This document shows positions 46,188-53,952 of a stretch of DNA of 64,000 nucleotides, in pieces; the first letter of the stretch is position 1; every line of letters begins with the position of its first letter. Made by a program: the position numbers and the translations under genes. This DNA is from Thiocapsa bogorovii (GTDB lineage Bacteria; Pseudomonadota; Gammaproteobacteria; Chromatiales; Chromatiaceae), in contig NZ_CP089309.1 of NCBI RefSeq assembly GCF_021228795.1, forward strand, positions 3,341,001 to 3,405,000. Reading direction: 5' to 3'. Under the pieces are notes generated by a model, which searched no databases, had not been told where the DNA came from, and was given only the letters and a program-made list of their open reading frames with translations.

Positions 46188-46270
46188 GTGTCGAGCATCC
46201 TTGAGGCGATGGAGCAGCCTGCGCCCCCTCTCCCCCGGCCCCTCTCCCGCGAGGGGAAAGGGGAGTGAAT
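46188..46270 (+). repeat. Inverted copy of the DUF559 gene's 3' end
   Basis: Bases 46190-46269 match the reverse complement of 47562-47642 at all but about two positions. Read on the plus strand it still encodes SSILEAMEQPAPPLPRPLSR and a TGA stop, the C-terminus of the DUF559 protein. It lies between the prpF stop and the terminator, so prpF is bracketed by 80-bp inverted repeats. Confidence 0.85.
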
Positions 46271-46337
46271 CGATCGTTTTCAGAGATAGCCCCGATGCGT
46301 GCCTGCTTTTTTGGGTCTTTCGATCACTCTCCACTCA

Positions 46338-47537
46338 CTACTCCAAGAAAGCGTCTCCGGGCACCCGTACCCAGCCTTCCATCAGCACCCTGGCGCTGCG
46401 GCTCATGATGGCCTTGGTCACGGTCCAGTCACCCTTGACCTGGGTCGCTTCGGCGCCGACGCGCAGGGTGCCCGAGGGATGACCGAAACGCACCGCGGTG
46501 CGTTCCCCGCCGCCGGCGGCCAGATTGACCAGGGTGCCGGGAATAGCCGCTGCGGTGCCGATGGCGACGGCTGCGGTGCCCATCATGGCGTGGTGCAGCT
46601 TGCCCATGGAGAGGGCCCGCACGCACAGATCGATGTCGCCGGCCGCGACCGGCTTGCCGCTGGAGGCGACGTAGTCGGCGGGCGGGGCGACGAAGGCGAC
46701 CTTGGGCGTGTGCTGGCGGGTCGCCGCCTCGGCGATATCCTTGATGAGGCCCATCCGCAGCGCGCCGTGGGCGCGGATGGTCTCAAACATCTTCAACGCA
46801 TCGGCATCGCTGTTGATGGGGTCCTGCAATTCGGTGCCGGTGTAGCCGATGGCCGCTGCGTTCACGAAGACGGTCGGGATGCCGGCATTGATCATGGTGG
46901 CCTTCAGCGTGCCTACACCGGGGACCTTAAGGTCGTCGACCAGGTTGCCGGTGGGGAACATGGAGCCGCTGCCCTCACCGTCGCCCTCGTCGGCCGGGTC
47001 GAGGAATTCGAGCTGGACCTCGGCGGCCGGGAAGGTCACCCCGTCGAGCTCGAAGTCGCCCGTCTCCTGCACCGCGCCGTCGGTCATGGGCACGTGCGCG
47101 ATGATGGTCTTGCCGATGTTGGCCTGCCAGATGCGCACCCTCGCCACGCCGTCCTTCGGCAGCCGGTCGGCGTCGACCAAGCCGCTGCTGATCGCAAAGG
47201 AGCCGACCGCGGCGGAGAGATTGCCGCAGTTGCCGCTCCAGTCGACGAAGGCAGTGTCGATGGACACCTGGCCGAACAGATAATCGACGTCGTGATCGGG
47301 TCTGCTGCTCTTGGACAGGATGACCGTCTTACTGGTGCTCGAGGTCGCCCCGCCCATGCCGTCGATCTGTTTGCCGTAGGGATCCGGGCTGCCGATGACC
47401 CGCAGCAAGAGGGCATCGCGCGCCGCCCCCGGCACTTGGGCGGCCTCGGGCAGATCCTGTAAGCGGAAGAAGACGCCCTTGCTGGTGCCGCCACGCATGT
47501 AGGTGGCGGGGATGCGGATTTGGGGTAGGTGGGGCAT
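46338..47537 (-). CDS. prpF: 2-methylaconitate cis-trans isomerase PrpF
   Basis: A 399-residue PrpF with a diaminopimelate-epimerase-like fold. The N-terminus has TYMRGGTSKGVFFRL and the centre DWSGNCGNLSAAVG; the substrate-binding GGATSSTSKT lies near residue 65. It isomerises the trans-type 2-methylaconitate released by AcnD, so that the methylcitrate cycle can go on to 2-methylisocitrate. ATG 47537 is chosen over 47567 because it starts the conserved N-terminus. It is normally next to acnD; here the DUF559 unit lies between. Confidence 0.93.
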   Translation of the reverse strand: MPHLPQIRIPATYMRGGTSKGVFFRLQDLPEAAQVPGAARDALLLRVIGSPDPYGKQIDGMGGATSSTSKTVILSKSSRPDHDVDYLFGQVSIDTAFVDWSGNCGNLSAAVGSFAISSGLVDADRLPKDGVARVRIWQANIGKTIIAHVPMTDGAVQETGDFELDGVTFPAAEVQLEFLDPADEGDGEGSGSMFPTGNLVDDLKVPGVGTLKATMINAGIPTVFVNAAAIGYTGTELQDPINSDADALKMFETIRAHGALRMGLIKDIAEAATRQHTPKVAFVAPPADYVASSGKPVAAGDIDLCVRALSMGKLHHAMMGTAAVAIGTAAAIPGTLVNLAAGGGERTAVRFGHPSGTLRVGAEATQVKGDWTVTKAIMSRSARVLMEGWVRVPGDAFLE

Positions 47538-47563
47538 TCGATTGATCTCTGAGATTGCTCTAT

Positions 47564-47941
47564 TCACTCCCCTCTCCCCTCGCGGGAGAGGGGCCGGGGG
47601 AGAGGGGGCGCAGGCTGCTCCAGCGCCTCAAGGATGCTCGACAACACCGCCTCGGGATTCTGCAAGATGTCGTTGTTCCAAAAGCGCATGATCCGGAACC
47701 CTCGTTCTCTGAGCCAGGCATCGCGCGCTGCATCCCTGTCGCTGCCGTTATGCTGACCGCCGTCGGCCTCGACGATCAGCCGGGCACCGAAGTGCACGAA
47801 ATCGACGATATAGGGGCCGAGCGGTTGCTGGCGGCGGAACTTCTGTCCATTCAGGCGATGGGCGCGCAGATGACGCCAGAGCAGTTGCTCGGCGTCCGTC
47901 ATGGTTTGGCGCAGGGTCTTGGCGAATTGGCGTTGGTCCAC
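47564..47941 (-). CDS. DUF559 endonuclease-like protein within inverted repeats
   Basis: A 125-residue protein of the DUF559 family, with a Vsr/PD-(D/E)XK nuclease-like core. A helical start (LRQTMTDAEQLLWRHLRAHR) is followed by FRRQQPLGPYIVDFVHF, the catalytic-type Asp in VDF, and IVEADGGQH, then a C-terminal half with RIMRFWNNDIL. Its own 3' end is formed by a repeat that encodes the odd tail PLPRPLSREGRGE. GTG 47941 is chosen because the upstream repeat supplies a purine-rich ribosome site; the frame opens at 48031. No partner methylase is adjacent. The biological role of stand-alone DUF559 proteins is not established. Confidence 0.75.
   Translation of the reverse strand: MDQRQFAKTLRQTMTDAEQLLWRHLRAHRLNGQKFRRQQPLGPYIVDFVHFGARLIVEADGGQHNGSDRDAARDAWLRERGFRIMRFWNNDILQNPEAVLSSILEALEQPAPPLPRPLSREGRGE
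47569..47610 (-). repeat. Inverted repeat flanking DUF559, left copy
   Basis: CCCCTCTCCCCTCGCGGGAG continuing to GGGGAGAGGGGGCG. It pairs with 47945-47987 in inverted orientation at about 38 of 43 positions and also contains an internal palindrome. It overlaps the end of the DUF559 coding sequence. Confidence 0.8.
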
Positions 47942-47944
47942 TCT

Positions 47945-47987
47945 CGCCCCCCCTCTCCCCAACCCCTCTCCCGCGGGGGGAGAGGGG
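47945..47987 (+). repeat. Inverted repeat flanking DUF559, right copy
   Basis: CGCCCCCCCTCTCCCCAACC followed by CCTCTCCCGCGGGGGGAGAGGGG. It ends seven bases before the acnD stop codon and supplies the ribosome-site purines of the DUF559 gene. Confidence 0.8.
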
Positions 47988-47993
47988 CTTTTT

Positions 47994-50600
47994 TTAGGCC
48001 GCCAGCGAAGATTCCAGGAAGTCTTGGGCAAAGCGCTGCAGGACGCCGCCGGCCTCGTAGATCGCCAGCTCTTCCGCGGTATCGAGCCGGCAGGTCACCG
48101 GTACCTCCACGCGCTCGCCGTTCTTGCGCGTGATCACCAGGGTCAGGTCGGTACGCGGGGTGCGTTCGCCGACCACGTCGTAGGTCTCGCTGCCGTCGAT
48201 GCCGAGTGTCTTGCGGTCGACCCCCGGCTTGAACTCGAGCGGCAGCACGCCCATGCCGACCAGGTTGGTACGGTGGATGCGCTCGAAGCCCTCGGCGACG
48301 ATGGCCTCGACCCCGGCCAGACGCACGCCCTTGGCGGCCCAGTCGCGCGACGAGCCCTGGCCGTAGTCGGCACCGGCGACGATGATCAGCGGCTGCTTTC
48401 GTCCCATGTAGGTCTCGATCGCCTCCCACATGCGCACGACCGTGCCGTCGGGCTCGACCCGGGTCAGCGAGCCCTTCTTGACCTGGCCATCGACCACGGC
48501 CATTTCGTTGACCAGTTGCGGGTTGGCGAAGGTGGCGCGCTGGGCGGTCAGGTGATCGCCGCGGTGGGTGGCGTAGGAGTTAAAGTCCTCTTCCGGCAGG
48601 CCCATCTTGGCCAGATACTCGCCGGCGGCGCTGTCGGCCAGGATCGCGTTCGACGGGGACAGATGGTCCGTGGTGATGTTGTCCGGCAAGACCGCCAGCG
48701 GACGCATGCCCGTCAACGTCCGCTCCCCGGCCAGCGCGCCTTCCCAGTACGGCGGGCGACGGATGTAGGTGGACTGCGGGCGCCAGTCGTAGAGCGGGCT
48801 CTTGGCCTCTTCCACGATGCCCAGATCGAACATCGGCAGGTAGACCTGTTTGAACTGCTCCGGCTTCACGCAGGTCGAGACGATGGCGTCGATTTCCTCG
48901 TCGCTCGGCCACAGGTCCTTCAGCGTGACGGGGTTGCCGTCCCGGTCGTGGCCCAGCACATCCTGCTCGATGTCGAAGCGCACGGTACCGGCGATGGCGT
49001 AGGCCACCACCAGCGGCGGCGAGGCCAGGAAGGCCTGCTTGGCATAGGGGTGGATGCGGCCGTCGAAGTTGCGGTTGCCCGACAGTACGGCGGTGGCGAA
49101 GAGGTCGCGCTCGATGATCTCCTGCTGGATCTTCGGGTCCAGGGCGCCGGACATCCCGTTGCAGGTGGTGCAGGCATAGCCGACGATGCCGAAGCCGAGC
49201 TGTTCCATCTCGGCCAGCAGGCCGGCCTCTTCCAGATACAGCCTGACGACCTTGGAGCCCGGGGCGAAGGAGGTTTTCACCCAGGGCTTGCGCGTCAGGC
49301 CCAATGCGTTGGCCTTTTTGGCGATCAGACCGGCGGCCACCATGTTGCGCGGGTTGCTGGTATTGGTGCAGCTGGTGATGGCGGCGATGATCACCGCGCC
49401 GTCCGGCATCAAGCCCTCCTGCTCCTCGGCCAGCGCCTTGTCCAGATCAACGGCGATGCCGCGCTCGTGCAGTGCGCTGGTGGGCAGGCGACGGTGCGGA
49501 TTGGACGGGCCGGCCATGTTGCGCACGACGCTCGACAGATCGAACTCCAGCACGCGCTCGTACTCGGCGCTCTCCAGCGCATCGGCCCAGAGGCCGGCGG
49601 TCTTGGCATACTGCTCGACCAGGGCGACCTGCTCGGGCTCGCGACCGGTCAGCGTCAGGTAGTCGATGGTCTGCCGGTCGATGTAGAACATCGACGCGGT
49701 CGCGCCGTACTCGGGACACATGTTGGAGATGGTGGCGCGGTCGCCGACCGTCAGGCTGGCGGCGCCCTCGCCGAAGAACTCGACATACGCACCCACCACG
49801 CGCTCCTTGCGCAGGAACTCGGTCAGGGCCAGCACGATGTCGGTGGCGGTGATGCCCGGCCGACGCTTGCCGGTCAGACGCACGCCGACGATATCGGGCA
49901 GGCGCATCATCGAGGCGCGACCCAGCATCACGGTCTCGGCCTCCAGGCCGCCCACGCCGATGGCGATCACGCCGAGCGCGTCGACGTGCGGGGTGTGGCT
50001 GTCGGTGCCGACACAGGTGTCCGGGAAGGCGACACCGTCACGGGCCTGGATCACCGGAGACATCTTCTCCAAATTGATCTGGTGCATGATGCCGTTGCCG
50101 GCCGGGATCACGTCGACGTTTTTGAAGGCGGTCTTGGTCCACTCGATGAAGTGGAAACGGTCTTCGTTGCGTCGGTCCTCGATGGCGCGGTTTTTGGCGA
50201 AGGCATCCGAGTCGAATCCGCCGAATTCGACGGCCAGCGAGTGGTCGACGATCAACTGGGTCGGCACCACCGGGTTCACCTGTGCCGGGTCGCCGCCCTT
50301 CTCGGCGATGGCGTCGCGCAGCCCAGCCAGATCGACCAGAGCGGTCTGGCCGAGGATGTCGTGACAGACCACACGCGCCGGGTACCAGGGGAAGTCCAGG
50401 TCACGCTTACGTTCGATGAGTTGCTTCAGTGAATCGGTCAGGGTGGCCGGGTCACAACGTCGCACCAGATTTTCAGCCAGCACGCGCGAGGTATATGGCA
50501 GCTTGGCATAGGCGCCGGGCGTGATCGCATCGATCGCGGCACGCGCGTCGAAGTAGTCCAGAGCGGTGCCGGGCAGGGGTTTGCGGTGGGCGGTATTCAT
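47994..50600 (-). CDS. acnD: Fe/S-dependent 2-methylisocitrate dehydratase AcnD
   Basis: An 868-residue aconitase-family enzyme that dehydrates 2-methylcitrate to 2-methylaconitate in propionate breakdown. The [4Fe-4S] ligands lie in AITSCTNTSNP (about 405) and ACTTCNGMSG (about 471); the C-terminal swivel domain has the active-site segment DYGQGSSRDWAAKG. Length and the prpC/prpF neighbours separate it from housekeeping AcnA, and it needs PrpF as partner. ATG 50600 has no strong ribosome site. It is fourth in the prp operon after the regulator, prpB and prpC. Confidence 0.93.
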   Translation of the reverse strand: MNTAHRKPLPGTALDYFDARAAIDAITPGAYAKLPYTSRVLAENLVRRCDPATLTDSLKQLIERKRDLDFPWYPARVVCHDILGQTALVDLAGLRDAIAEKGGDPAQVNPVVPTQLIVDHSLAVEFGGFDSDAFAKNRAIEDRRNEDRFHFIEWTKTAFKNVDVIPAGNGIMHQINLEKMSPVIQARDGVAFPDTCVGTDSHTPHVDALGVIAIGVGGLEAETVMLGRASMMRLPDIVGVRLTGKRRPGITATDIVLALTEFLRKERVVGAYVEFFGEGAASLTVGDRATISNMCPEYGATASMFYIDRQTIDYLTLTGREPEQVALVEQYAKTAGLWADALESAEYERVLEFDLSSVVRNMAGPSNPHRRLPTSALHERGIAVDLDKALAEEQEGLMPDGAVIIAAITSCTNTSNPRNMVAAGLIAKKANALGLTRKPWVKTSFAPGSKVVRLYLEEAGLLAEMEQLGFGIVGYACTTCNGMSGALDPKIQQEIIERDLFATAVLSGNRNFDGRIHPYAKQAFLASPPLVVAYAIAGTVRFDIEQDVLGHDRDGNPVTLKDLWPSDEEIDAIVSTCVKPEQFKQVYLPMFDLGIVEEAKSPLYDWRPQSTYIRRPPYWEGALAGERTLTGMRPLAVLPDNITTDHLSPSNAILADSAAGEYLAKMGLPEEDFNSYATHRGDHLTAQRATFANPQLVNEMAVVDGQVKKGSLTRVEPDGTVVRMWEAIETYMGRKQPLIIVAGADYGQGSSRDWAAKGVRLAGVEAIVAEGFERIHRTNLVGMGVLPLEFKPGVDRKTLGIDGSETYDVVGERTPRTDLTLVITRKNGERVEVPVTCRLDTAEELAIYEAGGVLQRFAQDFLESSLAA

Positions 50601-50676
50601 GAGGTGTGCACTGTTCCGAAATGGGAGACGTCGCCTGAGGCGCCGTGACGCGTGTGTGGTCGTGTCGGGGTGTGAT

Positions 50677-50733
50677 CCGGGACGCGCTGGACCCGAACAC
50701 CCGTGAACCTCGGCGTTCGGGTCCGGGTCCCGG
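50677..50733. repeat. Imperfect palindrome between prpC and acnD
   Basis: Arms GGACCCGAAC/GTTCGGGTCC (50689-50698 and 50715-50724) and outer arms CCGGGAC/GTCCCGG (50677-50683 and 50727-50733). It would fold in the prp mRNA just after prpC and may affect processing. There is no T-run. Confidence 0.6.
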
Positions 50734-50750
50734 GCGTCGGACTTCAGCGC

Positions 50751-51905
50751 TCAGCGCTTCTCGATCGGCACCCAGCTCAGGTTTTCCGGCCCGACATAGT
50801 TGGCGCTCGGACGGATGATCTTGCCGTCGATGCGCTGCTCGGTGACGTGGGCGACCCAGCCGGTCGTGCGCGAGATCACGAAGATGGGCGTGAACAAGGG
50901 GGTTGGAACGCCCATCTGTGCGTAGGACACCGCCGAGAACCAGTCGAGGTTCGGGAACATGTGCTTGATGTCCCACATGACGCTTTCGAGGCGGTCGGCG
51001 ACCTCGTACATGCGCATGTCCTCGTTGGATTCGGACAAGCGACGTGCGACCCTCTTGATCACCTCGTTGCGCGGGTCGCCGGTGGTGTAGACCGGATGAC
51101 CGAAGCCGATGATGATCTCCTTGCGCCCGACCCGCTCGCGGATGTCCGCCTCGGCCTCATCGGCGCTGAAATAGCGGCTCTGGATCTCGCAGGCGGCCTC
51201 GTTCGCGCCGCCGTGCTTGGGTCCGCGCAACGCGCCGATCGCGCCGGTGATGGCCGAATAGAGGTCTGAATTGGTGCCGGCGACCACGCGGGCGGCGAAG
51301 GTCGAGGCATTGAACTCGTGCTCGGCGTAGAGGATGAGTGAGGTGTGCATGGCGCGCACCCATTCGGCCGAAGGCGTCTTGCCGTGCAGCAGGTGCAGGA
51401 AATGTCCGCCGACCGATTCGTCGTCGGTCTCGACCTCGATGCGCCGGCCGTTGTGGGCGAAGTGATACCAATACAGCAGCATGGAGCCGAAGCTGGCGAC
51501 TAGGCGATCGCCGATGTCGCGCGCGGCGGCGACCGGCATGCTGTCCTTTTCCGGCTCCAGCGTGCCGAGGAGCGAGGCGCCGGTGCGCATCACGTCCATC
51601 GGATGCGCCGAAGGCGGGATCTGCTCCAGAGCGGTCTTCAGCGCGGCGGGTAGACCGCGCAGCGACTGGAGCTTGCGCTTGTAGGCCGCGAGCTCGGCGG
51701 ACGTCGGCAGGTGTCCGTGGATCAGCAGGTAGGCGATCTCTTCGAACTCGGCCTGATCGGCGAAGTCCAGGATGTCGTAGCCGCGATAGTGCAGATCGTT
51801 GCCGGTGCGCCCGACGGTGCAGACGGCGGTGTTGCCCGCCGCGGTGCCGGACAAGGCAACCGATTTTTTGGGTTTCGGAAGTTGGCTCTCTTGGTTCTCG
51901 GCCAT
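50751..51905 (-). CDS. prpC: 2-methylcitrate synthase PrpC
   Basis: A 384-residue type II-like citrate synthase that condenses propionyl-CoA with oxaloacetate. N-terminal [20 protein letters not shown] and catalytic-region histidines are visible: [26 protein letters not shown], and [16 protein letters not shown] near residue 262. Placement between prpB and acnD supports PrpC rather than housekeeping GltA. ATG 51905 follows a GAGGAGAAC ribosome site. Confidence 0.93.
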   Translation of the reverse strand: MAENQESQLPKPKKSVALSGTAAGNTAVCTVGRTGNDLHYRGYDILDFADQAEFEEIAYLLIHGHLPTSAELAAYKRKLQSLRGLPAALKTALEQIPPSAHPMDVMRTGASLLGTLEPEKDSMPVAAARDIGDRLVASFGSMLLYWYHFAHNGRRIEVETDDESVGGHFLHLLHGKTPSAEWVRAMHTSLILYAEHEFNASTFAARVVAGTNSDLYSAITGAIGALRGPKHGGANEAACEIQSRYFSADEAEADIRERVGRKEIIIGFGHPVYTTGDPRNEVIKRVARRLSESNEDMRMYEVADRLESVMWDIKHMFPNLDWFSAVSYAQMGVPTPLFTPIFVISRTTGWVAHVTEQRIDGKIIRPSANYVGPENLSWVPIEKR

Positions 51906-51950
51906 CGTGTTCTCCTCGATCGGTGTGATGTTGGGGAGCTTCCAGCCGCC

Positions 51951-51986
51951 AGCAATCAGCTATCAGCTATCAGCTATCAGCTCTCG
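51951..51986. repeat. Short tandem heptamer repeat (TATCAGC)n
   Basis: In the prpB-prpC gap the sequence ATCAGC/TATCAGC recurs about four to five times in tandem, ending ATCAGCTCTCGGG. Related single units (CAGCTGTCAGC) occur near 52950. Confidence 0.75.
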
Positions 51987-52014
51987 GGCAGCGGCGTTCA
52001 GGCTGGTGGTTTCC

Positions 52015-52902
52015 TCAATCGCCTTTGCCGTGCGCGAACAGCTCGTCAAGCTTTTGCTCGAAGCCGTGGTAATTGAGGAAGTCGTAGAGATCCATGCGGG
52101 TCTGCATGGTGTCGACGACGGCGGCCTGAGTGCCGTCGCGGCGAATCGCCTCGTAGACCTTGAGCGCGGCGAGGTTCATGGCACGGAAGGCGGACAGCGG
52201 GTAGAGCACGAGCGACACCCCGACTTCGCCCAACTCGGTCGTCGTAAAGAACGGGGTGGAGCCGAACTCGGTGATGTTCGCCAGAACCGGGACCTTTACC
52301 GCGGCGATGAACTGCTCGTACTGAGCCAACTCGGTCATGGCCTCGGGAAAGATCATGTCCGCGCCGGCCTCCACACAGGCGACGGCGCGCTCGATGGCCG
52401 ACCCGATCCCCTCGACGGCCAGGGCATCGGTGCGGGCCATAATGACGAAGTCGTCGGTGCGCGCATCGACGGCCGCCTTGATCCGGTCGACCATCTCCTC
52501 CTTAGAGACAACCGCCTTGCCGGGCCGATGACCGCAACGTTTGGCCGCGACCTGATCCTCGATATGGCAGCCGGCCGCGCCGGCCCGATTCATCAGCCGA
52601 ACCGTGCGGGCGATGTTGAAGGCGCCGCCCCAGCCGGTGTCGGCGTCGACCAGGAGAGGCAGTGCGGTCGCGTCGGTAATCCGGCGCACGTCCTCCAGCA
52701 CGTTGTCCAGGCTGGTCATCCCGAGATCCGGGATCCCGAAGGAGCAGGCTGCCACGCCGCCGCCCGAAAGATAGAGCGCCTTGTAGCCCGTGCGCTCGGC
52801 CATCATGGCGTGATAGGCGTTGACGGCGCCGACCACTTGCAGAGGATGTTCCTCTTGAACGGCGAGCCGAAGTTTGGCGCCCGGTGTGCGTGTTTCGGTC
52901 AT
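52015..52902 (-). CDS. prpB: 2-methylisocitrate lyase PrpB
   Basis: A 295-residue isocitrate-lyase superfamily enzyme cutting 2-methylisocitrate to pyruvate and succinate. The key features are [29 protein letters not shown] (metal-binding Asp pair), [13 protein letters not shown] with the catalytic-loop KRCGH, and [11 protein letters not shown] 52902 is chosen because AAGGAG lies nine bases before it; ATG 52911 directly abuts the ribosome site. It is first structural gene after the regulator. Confidence 0.95.
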   Translation of the reverse strand: MTETRTPGAKLRLAVQEEHPLQVVGAVNAYHAMMAERTGYKALYLSGGGVAACSFGIPDLGMTSLDNVLEDVRRITDATALPLLVDADTGWGGAFNIARTVRLMNRAGAAGCHIEDQVAAKRCGHRPGKAVVSKEEMVDRIKAAVDARTDDFVIMARTDALAVEGIGSAIERAVACVEAGADMIFPEAMTELAQYEQFIAAVKVPVLANITEFGSTPFFTTTELGEVGVSLVLYPLSAFRAMNLAALKVYEAIRRDGTQAAVVDTMQTRMDLYDFLNYHGFEQKLDELFAHGKGD

Positions 52903-52985
52903 GCGGGTCATCTCCTTGGAAGTGGAATCGGGTCGGGAGCTGTAAGTGTTCAGCTGTCAGCGTTCAATCGTTTTGATCCGTATCG

Positions 52986-53064
52986 GTAGGGTGGACAAAC
53001 GTAGCGCAGTCCACCATCGCCGGCGCAGGGTGTGGTGGACTTCGCTCTCGCTCGTCCACCCTAC
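52986..53064. repeat. Palindromic GTAGGGTGGAC repeat, copy D
   Basis: GTAGGGTGGACAAACGTAGC...CAGTCCACC at the left and GGTGGACTTCGCTC...CGTCCACCCTAC at the right. It lies in the gap between the GntR-type regulator and prpB, inside the presumed operon mRNA, where it would form a long hairpin. Confidence 0.8.
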
Positions 53065-53132
53065 CCGGCTAGCTCGGCCACCCCGATCGTCTTCTACGCT
53101 CCAAGAGCTGGCGGCTCGTGGCTTCCCACAGA

Positions 53133-53831
53133 TCAACCCTCGACCGCCAATCGGCGCTCGATCGCCCCTCTGGAGGCGCGGATGTGCCGCCGCATCAGCC
53201 ATTCGGCCAGCTCGCCGTCGCGCGCGGCGATGGCCTCTGCTACCAGTTCGTGCTCTTTGAGCGCATCCGCGGCCCGGTCGCTCTTCATCCCGAACTGGCA
53301 GCGATACATGCGTGCCAAGTGGTAAAGGTCGTTGCAGAGGATGTCGATGAGGCGCCGGTTTCCGCTGCCTTGGACGATACGAAAGTGGAAGTCGAGATCG
53401 CCTTCCTCTTGGAAATAGGTCTGCCAGTCCGCGCGAGCGATCTCGCGCCGGTGTTGCTCCAAGAGGCCCTTTAAGTCTGCGATGGCCGCATCGGACATGC
53501 GCTCCGCGGCGACCCGCGCGGCCATGCCCTCGAGCGCTTCTCGGATCACATAAATCTCGAGCAGCTCATCGTTCGAGAGGGTGATGACCCGCGCGCCAAG
53601 GTTCGGGCGGCGTTCGACGAGATTGGTGGATTCGAGCCGGCGCATGGCCTCGCGCAACGGGGCACGGCTGATGCCGTAGCGGGCCGCGAGTGCGGGCTCG
53701 CTGATCTTGCTGCCGGCGGGGATCTGGCCCTCGACAATCGCCTGTCGCACCTGATCGAAGACGCGATCGGCGATGGTCGAGGTTTCCTCGTCCAGGGATT
53801 CGGCTGCGGCGGATGTCATGATTGTCGACAC
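53133..53831 (-). CDS. GntR/FCD-family regulator of the prp operon
   Basis: A 232-residue repressor-type regulator. A winged helix occupies about 22-90 (GSKISEPALAARYGISRAPL, RRLESTNLVERR), and a C-terminal FCD ligand domain about 95-220 has the metal-binding pattern of conserved Asp and His residues (DLDFHFRIV, RRHIRASRG). FCD regulators often sense organic acids; 2-methylcitrate or a related acid is the natural guess here. Start is GTG 53831 (weak GGA before it) or ATG 53819. Its promoter region has two TGTCGACA palindromes, suggesting autoregulation. The name prpR is not used because that symbol usually means a different, sigma54-type regulator. Confidence 0.88.
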   Translation of the reverse strand: MSTIMTSAAAESLDEETSTIADRVFDQVRQAIVEGQIPAGSKISEPALAARYGISRAPLREAMRRLESTNLVERRPNLGARVITLSNDELLEIYVIREALEGMAARVAAERMSDAAIADLKGLLEQHRREIARADWQTYFQEEGDLDFHFRIVQGSGNRRLIDILCNDLYHLARMYRCQFGMKSDRAADALKEHELVAEAIAARDGELAEWLMRRHIRASRGAIERRLAVEG

Positions 53832-53893
53832 TTAATCCGGTGATAGCCTTAATCTAGCCATATTTCCGCGAATGTCAAGTTCAAATGTCGACA
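53823..53893 (-). promoter_or_regulatory. prp operon promoter with paired TGTCGACA operators
   Basis: On the minus strand, TTGACA (53873-53878) and TAGATT (53851-53856) are 16 bases apart and form a plausible sigma70 promoter reading toward the GntR-type gene. Identical palindromes TGTCGACA lie just upstream of the -35 (53886-53893) and around the start codon (53823-53830), with centres 63 bp apart, about six helical turns. These are likely operators of the GntR-type regulator. Confidence 0.6.
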
Positions 53894-53952
53894 GAGTGTC
53901 GCTCTGGGTCGAGCTGGGAAACCCGACCCGAGCGATTTGGCGAGCGGTTGAA

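Noticed and set aside
46061..46198. Extended start of the TauE/SafE gene at ATG 46198
   Set aside because: The extension would cross a clear terminator and encode a non-conserved, non-membrane leader.
47901..50432. 843-codon open frame antisense to acnD
   Set aside because: Complementary to a clear aconitase-family gene; no domain or ribosome site.
51951..51986. Possible CRISPR-like direct repeats
   Set aside because: Units are seven bases with no spacers between them; a simple tandem repeat.
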